From positions 62,001 to 126,000 of the forward strand of contig NZ_FQZB01000003.1 in assembly GCF_900141845.1 (NCBI RefSeq): a stretch of DNA of 64,000 nt, read 5' to 3'. Made by a program: the position numbers and the translations under genes. Below, in pieces: positions 9,158 to 17,707 of this stretch. The stretch comes from Clostridium cavendishii DSM 21758. GTDB lineage: Bacteria; Bacillota; Clostridia; Clostridiales; Clostridiaceae. Below the pieces are notes generated by a model that saw nothing but the letters and a program-made list of their open reading frames with translations, had not been told where the DNA came from and did not search any database. Positions within the stretch are counted from its first letter, which is position 1, and each line of letters opens with the position of its first letter.

Positions 9158-9229
9158 GAAACTCCTTATCATATTAATTGGAATGAGTAAGTTCGCACTT
9201 GCCAAATTAAAATTTTGATGCTTACTTAT
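9158..9229 (+). repeat. Structured intergenic repeat, copy A
   Basis: This is a member of a family of about 75 bp (other copies at 16.65, 16.72, 19.88, 19.95, 62.86 and 62.95 kb). The left end is GAAACTCCTTATCAT, then GAATGAGTAAGTTCG, then a hairpin with CCAAATT / AATTTTG and GCA / TGC pairs. It sits between the hflX stop and its terminator. Confidence 0.75.
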
Positions 9230-9242
9230 AGGTGTACAAACC

Positions 9243-11027
9243 CTAAAGAATGAAGTTATTGCATTTATTATAAATTTCGTCATCTACATCAGCCTTAATA
9301 TAAGTTCCCATATCCCTATACTCTTCTTCTAAAACCTTAGCATTTCTGTGCATAAACGCTACTACTTGTTGATCACTATAAGGAATAAGTAGTTCTACAG
9401 TTTTTAAGGTATATGGTAGATTATTGCTTATAGTATTTAATAATCCATCTAAATTTATTCCTTCACGCGCAGATATTTCGACTACCTTATAATTTGCATT
9501 TTCTAGTCTAAGTTTTTCTAAATTTGCTTCGTCTGCTGCATCTATTTTATTTAAAATCAAAAGTATAGGTTTATCAGTTACTCCAAGCTCTTTTAAAACT
9601 TCTTCTACAGCAGATATTTGCTCCATAGCATAAGGCGATGATGCATCTACTACATGACATAAAAGATCAGCAAATATAACCTCTTCTAAAGTTGATTTAA
9701 AGGCTTCAACTAATTCGTGAGGTAATTTTCTAACAAAACCTACTGTATCTGTTAGTGTAGCTACTCTATTATCTAAAAGATTAATTGCCCTTGTGGTTGT
9801 ATCTAATGTTGCAAACAGCATATTAGCTTCAAAAACCTTCTCTTTTCCTTGTAAATCTCTAGATGATGAAAAATCACAAATCTTATTTCTTAATGTTGAT
9901 TTACCAGCATTAGTATATCCTACTAATGCTATCTGTGGTAAACTCTCCTTATTTCTTTTTTCTCTTTGTGTCTCTCTTATTTTTTTAATCTTTTTAAGTT
10001 CATCACTTAAATCATATATTCTTTCCTTTATATGTCTTCTATCTGTTTCAAGTTTTTTTTCTCCTGGTCCTCTTGTTCCAATTCCTCCACCAGTTCTTGA
10101 TAAAACAGTCCCAAGACCCATAAGCCTTGAACTTCTATATTTAAGTTGAGCAAGCTCTACTTGTATCTTGGATTCTCTTGTTTTAGCTCTAGTTGCAAAT
10201 ATCTCAAGGATAAGAGTTGTTCTATCTATTACCTTTGCTCCTATTGCTTGCTCTAGATTTCTAACTTGTGAACCTGAAAGCTCATCATCAAATATAATTA
10301 CATTTGCCCTATGAGTTTGCCTAAGCATTGCTATCTCTAAAACCTTACCTCTTCCTATAAAAAAGGCTGGATCTATTTTATTTCTCTTTTGAAATACTTT
10401 TTGAAGTACTGGTATATTGCAAGCACTAGCAAGTTCACTAAGTTCTTCCAAGCTCTCTTCTGTATCAGCTCCAACTAAAATAGCCTTCTCACTAATATCT
10501 TCTTCTACCTCATTTTGTTTTATTAATTGTTCTATATGATTTATCTTATCTAAAGTATTTAAGCTCATTACCTTATCAAAGGATAAATTTCCATGTTCTT
10601 CTGCAATTAACTTATTATTTTCAACCATACAAAAACCAATAGATACATCTTTCATTTTGTCATCTTCTATACCTATTGCCATTATAAGATCTAATTTTAA
10701 TTTAATAAGTGCTGATATATCTAGTGAAGATAATGTTGAATTTCCATTTGGATGAGTATGAATTATCCTAACCCCAGAAAGTTTCTTTTCACTTATATCT
10801 ATTATAGGTACTTCAACACTCGTACTATCACCTATAGCTACACTTATTATCTTTCCTTTTCTATCTATTCCAACGCTTATTTCCCTTTCTATATGAGCCG
10901 AAATTCTAACTATAATATCCATTATTTCTTTAGTACAAACAGAATCTTTAGGAACCTTTATATCATAAATCCCCTCCAACTCACTTAGAAAAGAATTCTT
11001 AACACCTTCTATATTTCCATTTATCAT
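9243..11027 (-). CDS. hflX: GTPase HflX with JAMM-like N-terminal domain
   Basis: HflX is a ribosome-associated GTPase that can split stalled ribosomes. The ATG at 11027 follows AGGTGAT; an in-frame TTG at 11051 has no SD. The product is 594 aa, well above the roughly 420 aa of minimal HflX. From about residue 180 there is the HflX N-domain, the glycine-rich linker SRTGGGIGTRGPGE, then the GTPase G1 GYTNAGKST, G3 DTVGF and G4 NKID. The first 170 residues are extra and contain HTHPNG...SLD: H90-x-H92-x10-D103, the exact metal-ligand spacing of JAB1/MPN/JAMM (RadC-like) domains, with E49 a possible fourth residue. Whether that domain is catalytic is unknown. Divergent from hpt. Confidence 0.93.
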   Translation of the reverse strand: MINGNIEGVKNSFLSELEGIYDIKVPKDSVCTKEIMDIIVRISAHIEREISVGIDRKGKIISVAIGDSTSVEVPIIDISEKKLSGVRIIHTHPNGNSTLSSLDISALIKLKLDLIMAIGIEDDKMKDVSIGFCMVENNKLIAEEHGNLSFDKVMSLNTLDKINHIEQLIKQNEVEEDISEKAILVGADTEESLEELSELASACNIPVLQKVFQKRNKIDPAFFIGRGKVLEIAMLRQTHRANVIIFDDELSGSQVRNLEQAIGAKVIDRTTLILEIFATRAKTRESKIQVELAQLKYRSSRLMGLGTVLSRTGGGIGTRGPGEKKLETDRRHIKERIYDLSDELKKIKKIRETQREKRNKESLPQIALVGYTNAGKSTLRNKICDFSSSRDLQGKEKVFEANMLFATLDTTTRAINLLDNRVATLTDTVGFVRKLPHELVEAFKSTLEEVIFADLLCHVVDASSPYAMEQISAVEEVLKELGVTDKPILLILNKIDAADEANLEKLRLENANYKVVEISAREGINLDGLLNTISNNLPYTLKTVELLIPYSDQQVVAFMHRNAKVLEEEYRDMGTYIKADVDDEIYNKCNNFIL

Positions 11028-11044
11028 AATATCACCTAACTTTC

Positions 11045-11073
11045 TTGACAACTTTAGATTAATTCTATACTAT
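11045..11073 (+). promoter_or_regulatory. hpt promoter
   Basis: TTGACA (11045-11050), a 17-bp spacer and TACTAT (11068-11073), 52 nt before the hpt ATG. It overlaps the opposite-strand hflX promoter. Confidence 0.7.
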
Positions 11074-11090
11074 GGTAAGATAAAAGTAAA
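11062..11090 (-). promoter_or_regulatory. hflX promoter
   Basis: Minus strand TTTACT (11090-11085), a 17-bp spacer and TAGAAT (11067-11062). Its -10 directly abuts the hpt -10, so polymerase binding at the two promoters should exclude each other. Confidence 0.5.
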
Positions 11091-11124
11091 TACGTTCAAA
11101 TACATATATTTTAGGAGGTAACTC

Positions 11125-11649
11125 ATGGACAATAAGAAGCGTAATATTATACTTGACGAAAAAAAAATTCAAGATAAAATAAAAGAACTTGGCCAAATAA
11201 TTGCAGATGATTACAAAGATAAAAACCTTTATGTACTTTCATTACTTAGAGGTAGTTTTATTTACACAGCTGATTTAGTTAGGGCTATAGATATAAAGGC
11301 TCAAATAGGTTTTATGACAACTTCAAGTTACGGAAATGAAGAGACAAGCTCTGGTAAAGTTAAAGTTGTAAATGATATCCCTGATAATATAGAAGGTTTA
11401 GATGTTTTAATTGTAGATGACATTATAGATAGTGGTATAACTATGGATTTTGTTATAAATCATGTAAAAAAATTAGGCGCTAAATCTGTTAAAACTTGTA
11501 CTCTTTTAGACAAACCTTCTAGAAGAAAAGTAGATTTAAAACCTGATTATTGTTGTTTTGAAATTGATGACCTATTTGTTGTTGGTTATGGCTTAAATTA
11601 TGGAGATTACTATAGAAACGTTCCTTATATATTTAATTGGGAAAGTTAA
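11125..11649 (+). CDS. hpt: Hypoxanthine phosphoribosyltransferase
   Basis: The product is 174 aa, standard length. It transfers the phosphoribosyl group of PRPP to hypoxanthine or guanine in purine salvage, in the cytoplasm. The PRPP-binding signature VLIVDDIIDSGITM lies at about 93-106, with an LLRGSF loop near residue 36 and a TTSSYG flexible-loop segment near 60-66, all typical of HPRT. The ATG at 11125 has a strong AGGAGG SD. Monocistronic, divergent from hflX, with a terminator shared with yunB. Other purine-salvage genes (add, dgt, ndk) occur elsewhere in the window. Confidence 0.95.
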   Translation: MDNKKRNIILDEKKIQDKIKELGQIIADDYKDKNLYVLSLLRGSFIYTADLVRAIDIKAQIGFMTTSSYGNEETSSGKVKVVNDIPDNIEGLDVLIVDDIIDSGITMDFVINHVKKLGAKSVKTCTLLDKPSRRKVDLKPDYCCFEIDDLFVVGYGLNYGDYYRNVPYIFNWES

Positions 11650-11653
11650 AAAG

Positions 11654-11690
11654 AAAGAACTAAATGGATAGTACATCTATTTAGTTCTTT
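11654..11690. terminator. Terminator between hpt and yunB
   Basis: A 12-bp perfect stem (AAAGAACTAAAT at 11654-11665 with 11679-11690) extended by three inner pairs, with T runs on both strands. It overlaps the last codons of yunB. Confidence 0.7.
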
Positions 11691-12403
11691 TTATTTTCAT
11701 TATTAAAACTTGAGCTTTTATTTTCATTATTTGAAGTTTTATTTATGTTATCTAAATTAAAAGGATTATTTGGAACTCTTCCTACTATCACAGTTTCTGC
11801 AACTGGAGTTATATTCTTAATGTCTACATCTCCGTGGGCAAAAGGCATTACTATATTTATCTTACAAATAAAATTTAAATATATCTTATGTCTAGTTTGA
11901 TTTATACCTGCAGATTCAAAGCTAGAATCATAACTTGTCTCAACTATTCCTACAGGTTCCATTTTAACCTTTACCTTAGGTCCCATATGAGAAAACAAAT
12001 TGTTTTTTGTTATATATCCAAGTGGCATATCTACTCCTATTGATCCAACCTCTGTTATTTCCTTCTGAGATCTTATAGCTACTTCATTTGCTATACTATT
12101 CATTTTTAATGTGTCAGCTCGCATCATTATAACATTCCCATCTTTATCTCTCTCAATTTTTATTAAATCATCATAATTAAAATTCTTTGAATAAACATCT
12201 AAAACATTTTTATTCATTATCTCTACTGCTTTAGCTCTCATCTCAGTAGATACAACTAACATTACAGTAGGTGTAATAATTTTGTCAAAGTAATAAGTTA
12301 CCCATACAAATAATGTTAATAATACTATCACAAAACTTGTAAAATATATAAGTTTTTTTCTTTTTTTATTCGTATTTCTTAATTTTTTATTACTATAGTA
12401 CAC
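11681..12403 (-). CDS. yunB: Sporulation protein YunB
   Basis: The product is 240 aa from a GTG start with AAGGTG 5 nt upstream. There is one N-terminal membrane anchor (about 18-40), then an extracytoplasmic domain with the family phrases ITPTVMLVVSTEMRAKAVEIMN, VGSIGVDMPLG and FSHMGPKVKVKMEPVG. In Bacillus, YunB is made in the mother cell under sigma-E and needed for efficient sporulation; its biochemical role is not established. The polar C-tail (last 25 residues, Asn/Lys/Ser-rich) is not conserved. Divergent from PBP1A. Confidence 0.9.
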   Translation of the reverse strand: MYYSNKKLRNTNKKRKKLIYFTSFVIVLLTLFVWVTYYFDKIITPTVMLVVSTEMRAKAVEIMNKNVLDVYSKNFNYDDLIKIERDKDGNVIMMRADTLKMNSIANEVAIRSQKEITEVGSIGVDMPLGYITKNNLFSHMGPKVKVKMEPVGIVETSYDSSFESAGINQTRHKIYLNFICKINIVMPFAHGDVDIKNITPVAETVIVGRVPNNPFNLDNINKTSNNENKSSSFNNENKKN

Positions 12404-12430
12404 TTTTTCACCTTCTTTTTGATTAATATA

Positions 12431-12458
12431 TTTACTCTTTATATTATTATGCTATAAT
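12431..12458 (+). promoter_or_regulatory. PBP1A promoter
   Basis: TTTACT (12431-12436), a 16-bp spacer ending in TGC (extended -10), and TATAAT (12453-12458), 66 nt before the ATG. Confidence 0.65.
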
Positions 12459-12524
12459 TAAATATATTATTTAATTATTTATCCAGTATTTTCCATTTTG
12501 TTTTTTATAATATAGGAGGTTTAC

Positions 12525-15065
12525 ATGACTGAACAAAAAAAGACAGTTAAAAAAAAGAAAAAAGCAAAGCCTAAAAAAGCTTTTAAAATTTTTAAAATTA
12601 TTGTATTAAGTATATTATTTTTAATTTTAACATCAGGAGTTATAGGCTTTGGATATGTATATGCAGTAATTAAAAATACACCAAAGCTTAAGGTTGATAA
12701 GGTACTTTCTTTAAATCAACCATCTAAGTTATTTGATAATAAAAATAACGTTATGGATAATGTTATAACAGATGAACAACGTTTTGTTATAGGATATGAT
12801 GCCATGCCTGAAAATTTAAGAAATGCCTTTGTAGCTATTGAAGATGAACGTTTCTATAGTCATAAAGGTGTAGATCCTAAAAGAATGGTTGGTGCTGTTT
12901 TTGCAAACTTAAAAAATGCTATTTCAGGAAAGAAAGGTCTTCAAGGAGCTTCTACTTTAACTCAACAGCTTCTAAAAAATACAGTTCTTACAAATGATCA
13001 AACATTAGAAAGAAAGGTTAAGGAAATTTATCTAGCCTTAGATCTTGAAAAATCATTATCTAAAGAACAAATTATGGAAGCATATTTAAATACTATTCCG
13101 CTTGGCGGACAGGTTTATGGCGTAGAAGCAGCTTCTATTAGATATTTTAATAAACCAGCAAAAGATTTGACACTTTTAGAATGTGCTTATATAGCTGGTA
13201 TAACGCAAGCACCAAGTTATTATGATGCTCTTTCACCAAATTCTAAGAAAAATCCTACACCTTTTTTGAATAGAACAAAAACTGTAATTCAAAAAATGTA
13301 TGATATAGGTAAAATAACAAAAGAACAATATGATAGTGCTAATAATGATTTAAATGAAATGAAAAAGCAAGCAGATGAAGGAACTTATAATATAGCTAAC
13401 ACAAAATTCGCCTTCAATCCTGCTAAAAAATCTCAAAAAATGGATTACGAATGGTTTTCAAGACCTGTTGTTAAACAAGTTATTGCAGACTTAAAAGAAA
13501 AATATAAATATACTGACGAACAAGCTACTAAATTAATAGTTAATGGTGGTCTACAAATATATACTACCATGGACAAAAATCTTCAAGATTATACTCAAGC
13601 AGCCTTAAACGATAGAGCTAATATCCATTTAGACTCTAAGAATGTAGATGAATTTGATAAAAATGGTGTTCCTCTACTTCAAGCTTCTGCAACTATAATG
13701 GATTATAGAACCGGTGAAGTAAAAGCAATGGTAGGAGGTCGTGGTAATCAAGGTGCTAAATCTAACAATAGAGCCTTTTCTGATTTAAGATCTATTGGTT
13801 CCGCAACTAAACCTCTAACTGTTTATGGTCCTGCTGTGGATATGAAGCTAATGGGCCCTGGTACAACTATGGAAGATAGTCCACTGTCTGGTAAACTAGC
13901 TGCCACATATCCTAATTGGAATCCACAAAATGAAAGCAGACGCTTTACTGGTACAAAAACTTTAAGAGTCGCTTTAAGAGAATCTATAAACTTAATAGCT
14001 ATAAAGGTTGAAGATGCTATAGGTTATACTAATGGTATAGCTTATGGAGAAAAATTCGGTTTAAAATATAATAATAAATCTAAAACTAGTATTGCAGCTG
14101 CTTCATTAGGACAATTTGATAACTCACCACAAGATAGAGATGGTGGTAATACTTACTTAATGGCTGCAGCCTATGGTGCTTTTGGTAATTCTGGAACCTA
14201 TACTGAACCTATACTATATACAAAAGTATTAGATCTTAATGGTCAAGAAATTTTAACCAATTCACCTAAGACTAGAAATGTAATTTCACCGCAAGCTGCA
14301 TATATACTATATGATATGCTTAAAGAACCAGTAAACAATTATTCTGCTAAACCTGCAAAAGAAAAACTTGGCGATATACCAGTCGCTGGTAAAACAGGTA
14401 CTACTGATGGTAATAAAGATCTTTGGTTTGCAGGATTAACACCTTATTTATCAGCAGCTATTTGGGTAGGTTATGATGTTCCTCGTGAGATGAAGGGACA
14501 TAGTGGAACTGCTGTTACACCACTTTGGGGATTAATAATGGGTAAAGCTCATGAAGGGCTTGCATATAAAGAAATTCCTGAACCTAGTGGAATATCTAAA
14601 GCTGGTGTATGTATGGATTCCGGGAAAACGCCTACTGATTTATGTTCTAAAGACCCTAGAGGTCAAAGAATTACCTCTGATTTTACTATAGGTGGCGGAA
14701 ATTCAAGTGCTCTATGTGATGCTCATGTACTTGTCAAAATTAATAAGTCAAATGGAAAACTTGCTAATGCAAATACTCCAGCGGATCTTATAGAAGACAG
14801 AGTATTTATAAAGAAAGAATATGCTTCAGATCCAAATGCATCTTATGTAGTCCCTACTGAACAAGATGATTCTAAGCCTTCACCTAAACAAGAACCTGTT
14901 ACTCCAGTACCACCTAATACAAATAATAATGGTACTAATAACAATCCTACTAATGGAAATAACAATTCTGGTGCTGGCACTGGTGGAAATGGTAACCCTA
15001 ATGGTACTAATAATAACGGTAATACTGGAACCGAAACTCAACCACCAGCTAATGAAAAACATTAA
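12525..15065 (+). CDS. Class A penicillin-binding protein 1A
   Basis: The product is 846 aa. It polymerises lipid II and cross-links stem peptides at the outer face of the membrane. There is a Lys-rich cytoplasmic start, a membrane anchor at about 22-45, and a GT51 transglycosylase domain (about 75-260) with IEDERFYSHKGVD, ASTLTQQLLKN and a third motif around KVKEIYLALDLE. The transpeptidase has the acyl-serine in S426-A-T-K429, S487-I-N489 and K623-T-G625. The last 80 residues are an Asn/Gly/Thr/Pro-rich tail, low-complexity and probably in the wall. ATG 12525 follows TAGGAGG. Homologues are named ponA or pbpA. Confidence 0.93.
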   Translation: MTEQKKTVKKKKKAKPKKAFKIFKIIVLSILFLILTSGVIGFGYVYAVIKNTPKLKVDKVLSLNQPSKLFDNKNNVMDNVITDEQRFVIGYDAMPENLRNAFVAIEDERFYSHKGVDPKRMVGAVFANLKNAISGKKGLQGASTLTQQLLKNTVLTNDQTLERKVKEIYLALDLEKSLSKEQIMEAYLNTIPLGGQVYGVEAASIRYFNKPAKDLTLLECAYIAGITQAPSYYDALSPNSKKNPTPFLNRTKTVIQKMYDIGKITKEQYDSANNDLNEMKKQADEGTYNIANTKFAFNPAKKSQKMDYEWFSRPVVKQVIADLKEKYKYTDEQATKLIVNGGLQIYTTMDKNLQDYTQAALNDRANIHLDSKNVDEFDKNGVPLLQASATIMDYRTGEVKAMVGGRGNQGAKSNNRAFSDLRSIGSATKPLTVYGPAVDMKLMGPGTTMEDSPLSGKLAATYPNWNPQNESRRFTGTKTLRVALRESINLIAIKVEDAIGYTNGIAYGEKFGLKYNNKSKTSIAAASLGQFDNSPQDRDGGNTYLMAAAYGAFGNSGTYTEPILYTKVLDLNGQEILTNSPKTRNVISPQAAYILYDMLKEPVNNYSAKPAKEKLGDIPVAGKTGTTDGNKDLWFAGLTPYLSAAIWVGYDVPREMKGHSGTAVTPLWGLIMGKAHEGLAYKEIPEPSGISKAGVCMDSGKTPTDLCSKDPRGQRITSDFTIGGGNSSALCDAHVLVKINKSNGKLANANTPADLIEDRVFIKKEYASDPNASYVVPTEQDDSKPSPKQEPVTPVPPNTNNNGTNNNPTNGNNNSGAGTGGNGNPNGTNNNGNTGTETQPPANEKH

Positions 15066-15135
15066 AAACTAGGGCTTCTAACTGCTCTCTTGTCTAATTG
15101 ACAGGGAGCAGTTTACTTATCCCTAGTTTTTCTAT
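15066..15135 (+). terminator. Terminator of the PBP1A gene (nested hairpin)
   Basis: An outer stem AAAAACTAGGG / CCCTAGTTTTT encloses an inner stem AACTGCTC / GAGCAGTT with a TTGTC / GACA extension. The T run after the outer stem completes a terminator of unusual length; the inner stem alone would not be followed by Ts. Confidence 0.7.
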
Positions 15136-15140
15136 TATAT

Positions 15141-15539
15141 TTATATTAATCTTTCAAATACAACTTCTTTACTTATTTTATAAGTTAAACTATCAATAAT
15201 AACCTTATATATTTTAGGACACCCAACTTCTCTCCACTTTTTCATATAGTTGGCATTTGCCTTATGAATATAATAAAAATTTTCATCATACTCATCTGAA
15301 AATTCTAAAAACTCTAGCAAACTTCTTTTATCTACCTTTATTTCATCACTAGAAAAATTCTTCATAATTGGTATCAAATATTTCATAGGAACATTATAAG
15401 GATATTGCTTAGCATTCTTTAAAACTTTAGCTTCTAACAAACATCTCTTTATTATTCTATTCTCTTTAGTTTCTTCATCTACAAACATCTTAAATATCAT
15501 TCCTTGATTCTTAAAGTTATCTAGTCTTATTCTTATCAT
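15141..15539 (-). CDS. Hypothetical protein, 132 aa
   Basis: The start is ATG 15539 with a good AGGAG SD. The protein is soluble, basic and without a signal peptide. Visible features are an N-terminal MIRIRLDNFKNQGMIFKMF strand-rich stretch, a central YNVPMKYLIPIMKNF segment, and a Tyr-rich helical part (YDENFYYIHKANANYMKKW). No family recognised. It converges on PBP1A and is separated from the EamA gene by a terminator, so it is its own transcription unit. Confidence 0.6.
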   Translation of the reverse strand: MIRIRLDNFKNQGMIFKMFVDEETKENRIIKRCLLEAKVLKNAKQYPYNVPMKYLIPIMKNFSSDEIKVDKRSLLEFLEFSDEYDENFYYIHKANANYMKKWREVGCPKIYKVIIDSLTYKISKEVVFERLI

Positions 15540-15561
15540 TTATTCATCTCCTAGTAAAAAA

Positions 15562-15581
15562 ACTGCTAAGTATTTAGCAGT
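15562..15581 (-). terminator. Terminator downstream of the EamA transporter
   Basis: An 8-bp stem (ACTGCTAA / TTAGCAGT) with a 4-nt loop, followed on the minus strand by seven Ts. Confidence 0.65.
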
Positions 15582-15685
15582 CTTAATTTTCTCATATGTT
15601 TTTTGGTTATTTTAAATAATAATATCATATGTTCTACTGTTAATGCAAAATTTAATATTGTATTATTTTAAATAAATTTAATTAT

Positions 15686-16621
15686 TTATTGCTTCTCAAT
15701 GGTAACTTTATCATTATTATAATTAATAAAAATAATACCACTAGATACTAATAAAAGAGCAATAATTATATTTAAATTTAAATTTTCTCCCTTTACCATA
15801 ATGGCTGATAATAATGCACCTGATACCGGAATTATAAATCTAAATAAAGTTATTTCAGAAGCTTTGTTATACTTTAAAAGCATATACCAAAGAGTAAATG
15901 CAATAGATGATAATAATGCTGAGTATATTAAAAGTCCATATGCATATCCTGTAAATATTAGACTTTGCCTTTCCATACTTTTACCCAATATAATCATTAT
16001 TATAGAACCTATTAACATTTGTAGACCACTCATAAGTACTGGATTTACACTTTTGCCAAGCTTTTTAACCATAAAAGTAGCCACAGTTGACATAATAGCT
16101 GATAATATCATAAAGCCCTCACCTTGAAATCTGAAGCTTGTACTGATTTCACCACCCCAGTTTACTATTATCACTCCTAAAATTCCCGTTAAAAGTCCAA
16201 TAATTTTTCTATAATTTAATTTCTCATCCTTGTATAAGAAATGAGCTATTATAACTACTAAAAAATTTTCTAAACTCCCAAGTATAGCACCTTGCATAGC
16301 TGAAACATTTCCAAGTCCATTATAAAAAAAGAAATAACTAAGAGCTGTTTGCACTAAACCTAGAATAAATATTAGAAACCAAGCTTTTTTGGATATTTTA
16401 AATGATATTTTCAAGATATACCTTGCGAACACTAATATAATTATTGATGCTATAAAAAACCTATATCCTGCTAAAGAAATTTTTCCTGCTAAGTCATAGC
16501 TTTTAAGATTTAATTCTTCATAACTTACTTTTAAAACCGGAAAAGCACTTCCCCATAATATTGAACAAAGTATAGCTATTAATATAGCATTCCTTTTATT
16601 TTTATAAAATTGTGATGTCAT
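15686..16621 (-). CDS. EamA/DMT-superfamily transporter
   Basis: The product is 311 aa with ten predicted membrane helices in two EamA repeats (about 12-155 and 165-300). TM1 carries AILCSILWGSAFPV, a typical EamA opening, and TM4 the YNGLGNVSAMQGAILGSLENF segment. Members export metabolites such as amino acids or purines; the substrate here is unknown. ATG 16621 follows AGAAGGAG. Two structured repeats (B and C) lie directly upstream, beginning 29 nt before the start codon, and may be in its leader. Confidence 0.88.
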   Translation of the reverse strand: MTSQFYKNKRNAILIAILCSILWGSAFPVLKVSYEELNLKSYDLAGKISLAGYRFFIASIIILVFARYILKISFKISKKAWFLIFILGLVQTALSYFFFYNGLGNVSAMQGAILGSLENFLVVIIAHFLYKDEKLNYRKIIGLLTGILGVIIVNWGGEISTSFRFQGEGFMILSAIMSTVATFMVKKLGKSVNPVLMSGLQMLIGSIIMIILGKSMERQSLIFTGYAYGLLIYSALLSSIAFTLWYMLLKYNKASEITLFRFIIPVSGALLSAIMVKGENLNLNIIIALLLVSSGIIFINYNNDKVTIEKQ

Positions 16622-16649
16622 ATTTTCTCCTTCTGTTTTTTTATTATTA

Positions 16650-16720
16650 ACTTACTCCTTCTCATATTCATTCGAATGAGTAAGTTCCTATTACTAAATT
16701 AAAAATTTTGATAGTCACTT
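16650..16720 (+). repeat. Structured intergenic repeat, copy B
   Basis: Starts ACTCCTTCTCATATTCATTC, then GAATGAGTAAGTTCCTA; the hairpin uses CTA / TAG instead of the GCAT / ATGC pairs of other copies. In tandem with copy C, just upstream of the EamA gene. Confidence 0.75.
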
Positions 16721-16722
16721 AA

Positions 16723-16796
16723 TGAAACTCCTTCTCATATTCACTCGAATGAGTAAGTTCCTACTGCCAAATTAAAAATTTGGATAGTCACTCATA
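16723..16796 (+). repeat. Structured intergenic repeat, copy C
   Basis: GAAACTCCTTCTCATATTCA, then CGAATGAGTAAGTTCCTA and a CCAAATT / AATTTGG hairpin with the CTA / TAG pair and an outer GAGT / ACTC pair. Direct tandem copy of B. Confidence 0.8.
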
Positions 16797-16846
16797 GTAT
16801 ATAATACCTTTAACTTGCCTTATTTACAAGTTACCCAACTTAATCC

Positions 16847-16875
16847 TTGAATTCCTTTATTTAAAGTATTATAAT
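16847..16875 (+). promoter_or_regulatory. Promoter of the ytxH-DUF948 pair
   Basis: TTGAAT (16847-16852), a 17-bp spacer and TATAAT (16870-16875), 59 nt before the YtxH start. Confidence 0.6.
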
Positions 16876-16934
16876 AAGATAAGGTTTATACTAGTTAGTA
16901 CAAATTTTAAGTTAAAACTTAAGGAGGAACAAAC

Positions 16935-17327
16935 ATGAAATTAAATGATTTAATTAATTCTAAAAGAAAAGAAAAAGAAAGAAAACAAAAAATTAAAGTT
17001 GTTAAAACTGCTGCAACAACTGCTGCTGTAGGTACAGCTATAGGTGCTTTGGCTGGTCTATTGTTTGCTCCAAAATCAGGTAAAGAAACTAGAGAAGATA
17101 TCATAGAAGCTTCTAAAAAAGTCAATGAAGAAATAAAAACTACAGCTACAAAAGCTAAAGAAAATTTAGCTGAAAAAACTAAAACTGGAAAAGAAAATGT
17201 CTGCCAAGCTAAGGAAAAAATTTCTTCTTATTTAGCTACAAAAAGAAATAAAGAAACTGCTGAAGTTGTTGAAACTAAAGAAATAAATGAAGAATCAGTA
17301 GTTGAAAATGTACAAGCTGATAACTAA
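16935..17327 (+). CDS. YtxH-domain protein
   Basis: The product is 130 aa. It has a short Lys-rich start, an Ala/Gly-rich hydrophobic helix (about 30-50, TTAAVGTAIGALAGLLFAPKSG) ending in the FAPKSGKETR motif that defines YtxH, then a long charged helix (Lys/Glu/Ala), likely coiled coil. YtxH proteins are stress-related, membrane-associated and of unknown mechanism. ATG 16935 follows AAGGAGG. The DUF948 gene starts 18 nt downstream, an arrangement seen for ytxGH in Bacillus, so the two probably act together. Confidence 0.88.
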   Translation: MKLNDLINSKRKEKERKQKIKVVKTAATTAAVGTAIGALAGLLFAPKSGKETREDIIEASKKVNEEIKTTATKAKENLAEKTKTGKENVCQAKEKISSYLATKRNKETAEVVETKEINEESVVENVQADN

Positions 17328-17345
17328 GCTTGAATAGGTGATTAT

Positions 17346-17687
17346 ATGTATATAGATTTAAATACTCTTTTTTGGGGATTTATAGGAATATTACTAGCTA
17401 TAGCTATTATATTTTTAATAATTGCCCTAATAAAATTCACTAAACTTATAAATAATATTAATGATTTAATAGTGTCTAATAAAACTAAGATTAATAATCT
17501 ATGCTCCTCTTTACCTGAGGCTGCTGAGAATATAGTTGTTGTTAGTGAAAACCTTAAAGATGTTAGTGATGTAGTTACTGAAACCACAGCTGATGTAATA
17601 GTTGCAAAAGAAAACTTAACTAATAACTTTGAAACAGTAAAAGACATTATTGATATTATTGTAAAAGTTTTTTCAAAAAATAAATAG
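17346..17687 (+). CDS. DUF948 (YtxG-like) membrane protein
   Basis: The product is 113 aa with one N-terminal membrane helix (about 9-31), then a helical cytoplasmic part with NLKDVSDVVTETTADV, which resembles the HAMP-adjacent helices of chemoreceptors, as in other DUF948 proteins. SD AGGTGA precedes ATG 17346. Second gene of the ytxH operon. Function unknown; it probably forms a membrane complex with YtxH. Confidence 0.85.
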   Translation: MYIDLNTLFWGFIGILLAIAIIFLIIALIKFTKLINNINDLIVSNKTKINNLCSSLPEAAENIVVVSENLKDVSDVVTETTADVIVAKENLTNNFETVKDIIDIIVKVFSKNK

Positions 17688-17707
17688 GTAGCTTTTGCTA
17701 CCTATTT
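17682..17707. terminator. Terminator of the YtxH/DUF948 operon
   Basis: An 11-bp perfect stem (AAATAGGTAGC) with a TTTT loop, then ATTTTTT on the plus strand. It overlaps both flanking stop codons and may also serve the converging GNAT fusion gene. Confidence 0.75.

Noticed and set aside
14866..15072. 68-codon plus-strand and 60-codon minus-strand frames over the end of the PBP1A gene
   Set aside because: They arise from the Asn/Gly/Thr-rich repeats of the PBP tail in other frames and have no ribosome sites.
16650..16796. Possible CRISPR array from the tandem repeats B and C
   Set aside because: There are only two units at this spot with no spacers, the unit is about 75 bp and other copies lie singly or in the opposite orientation; no cas genes are present.
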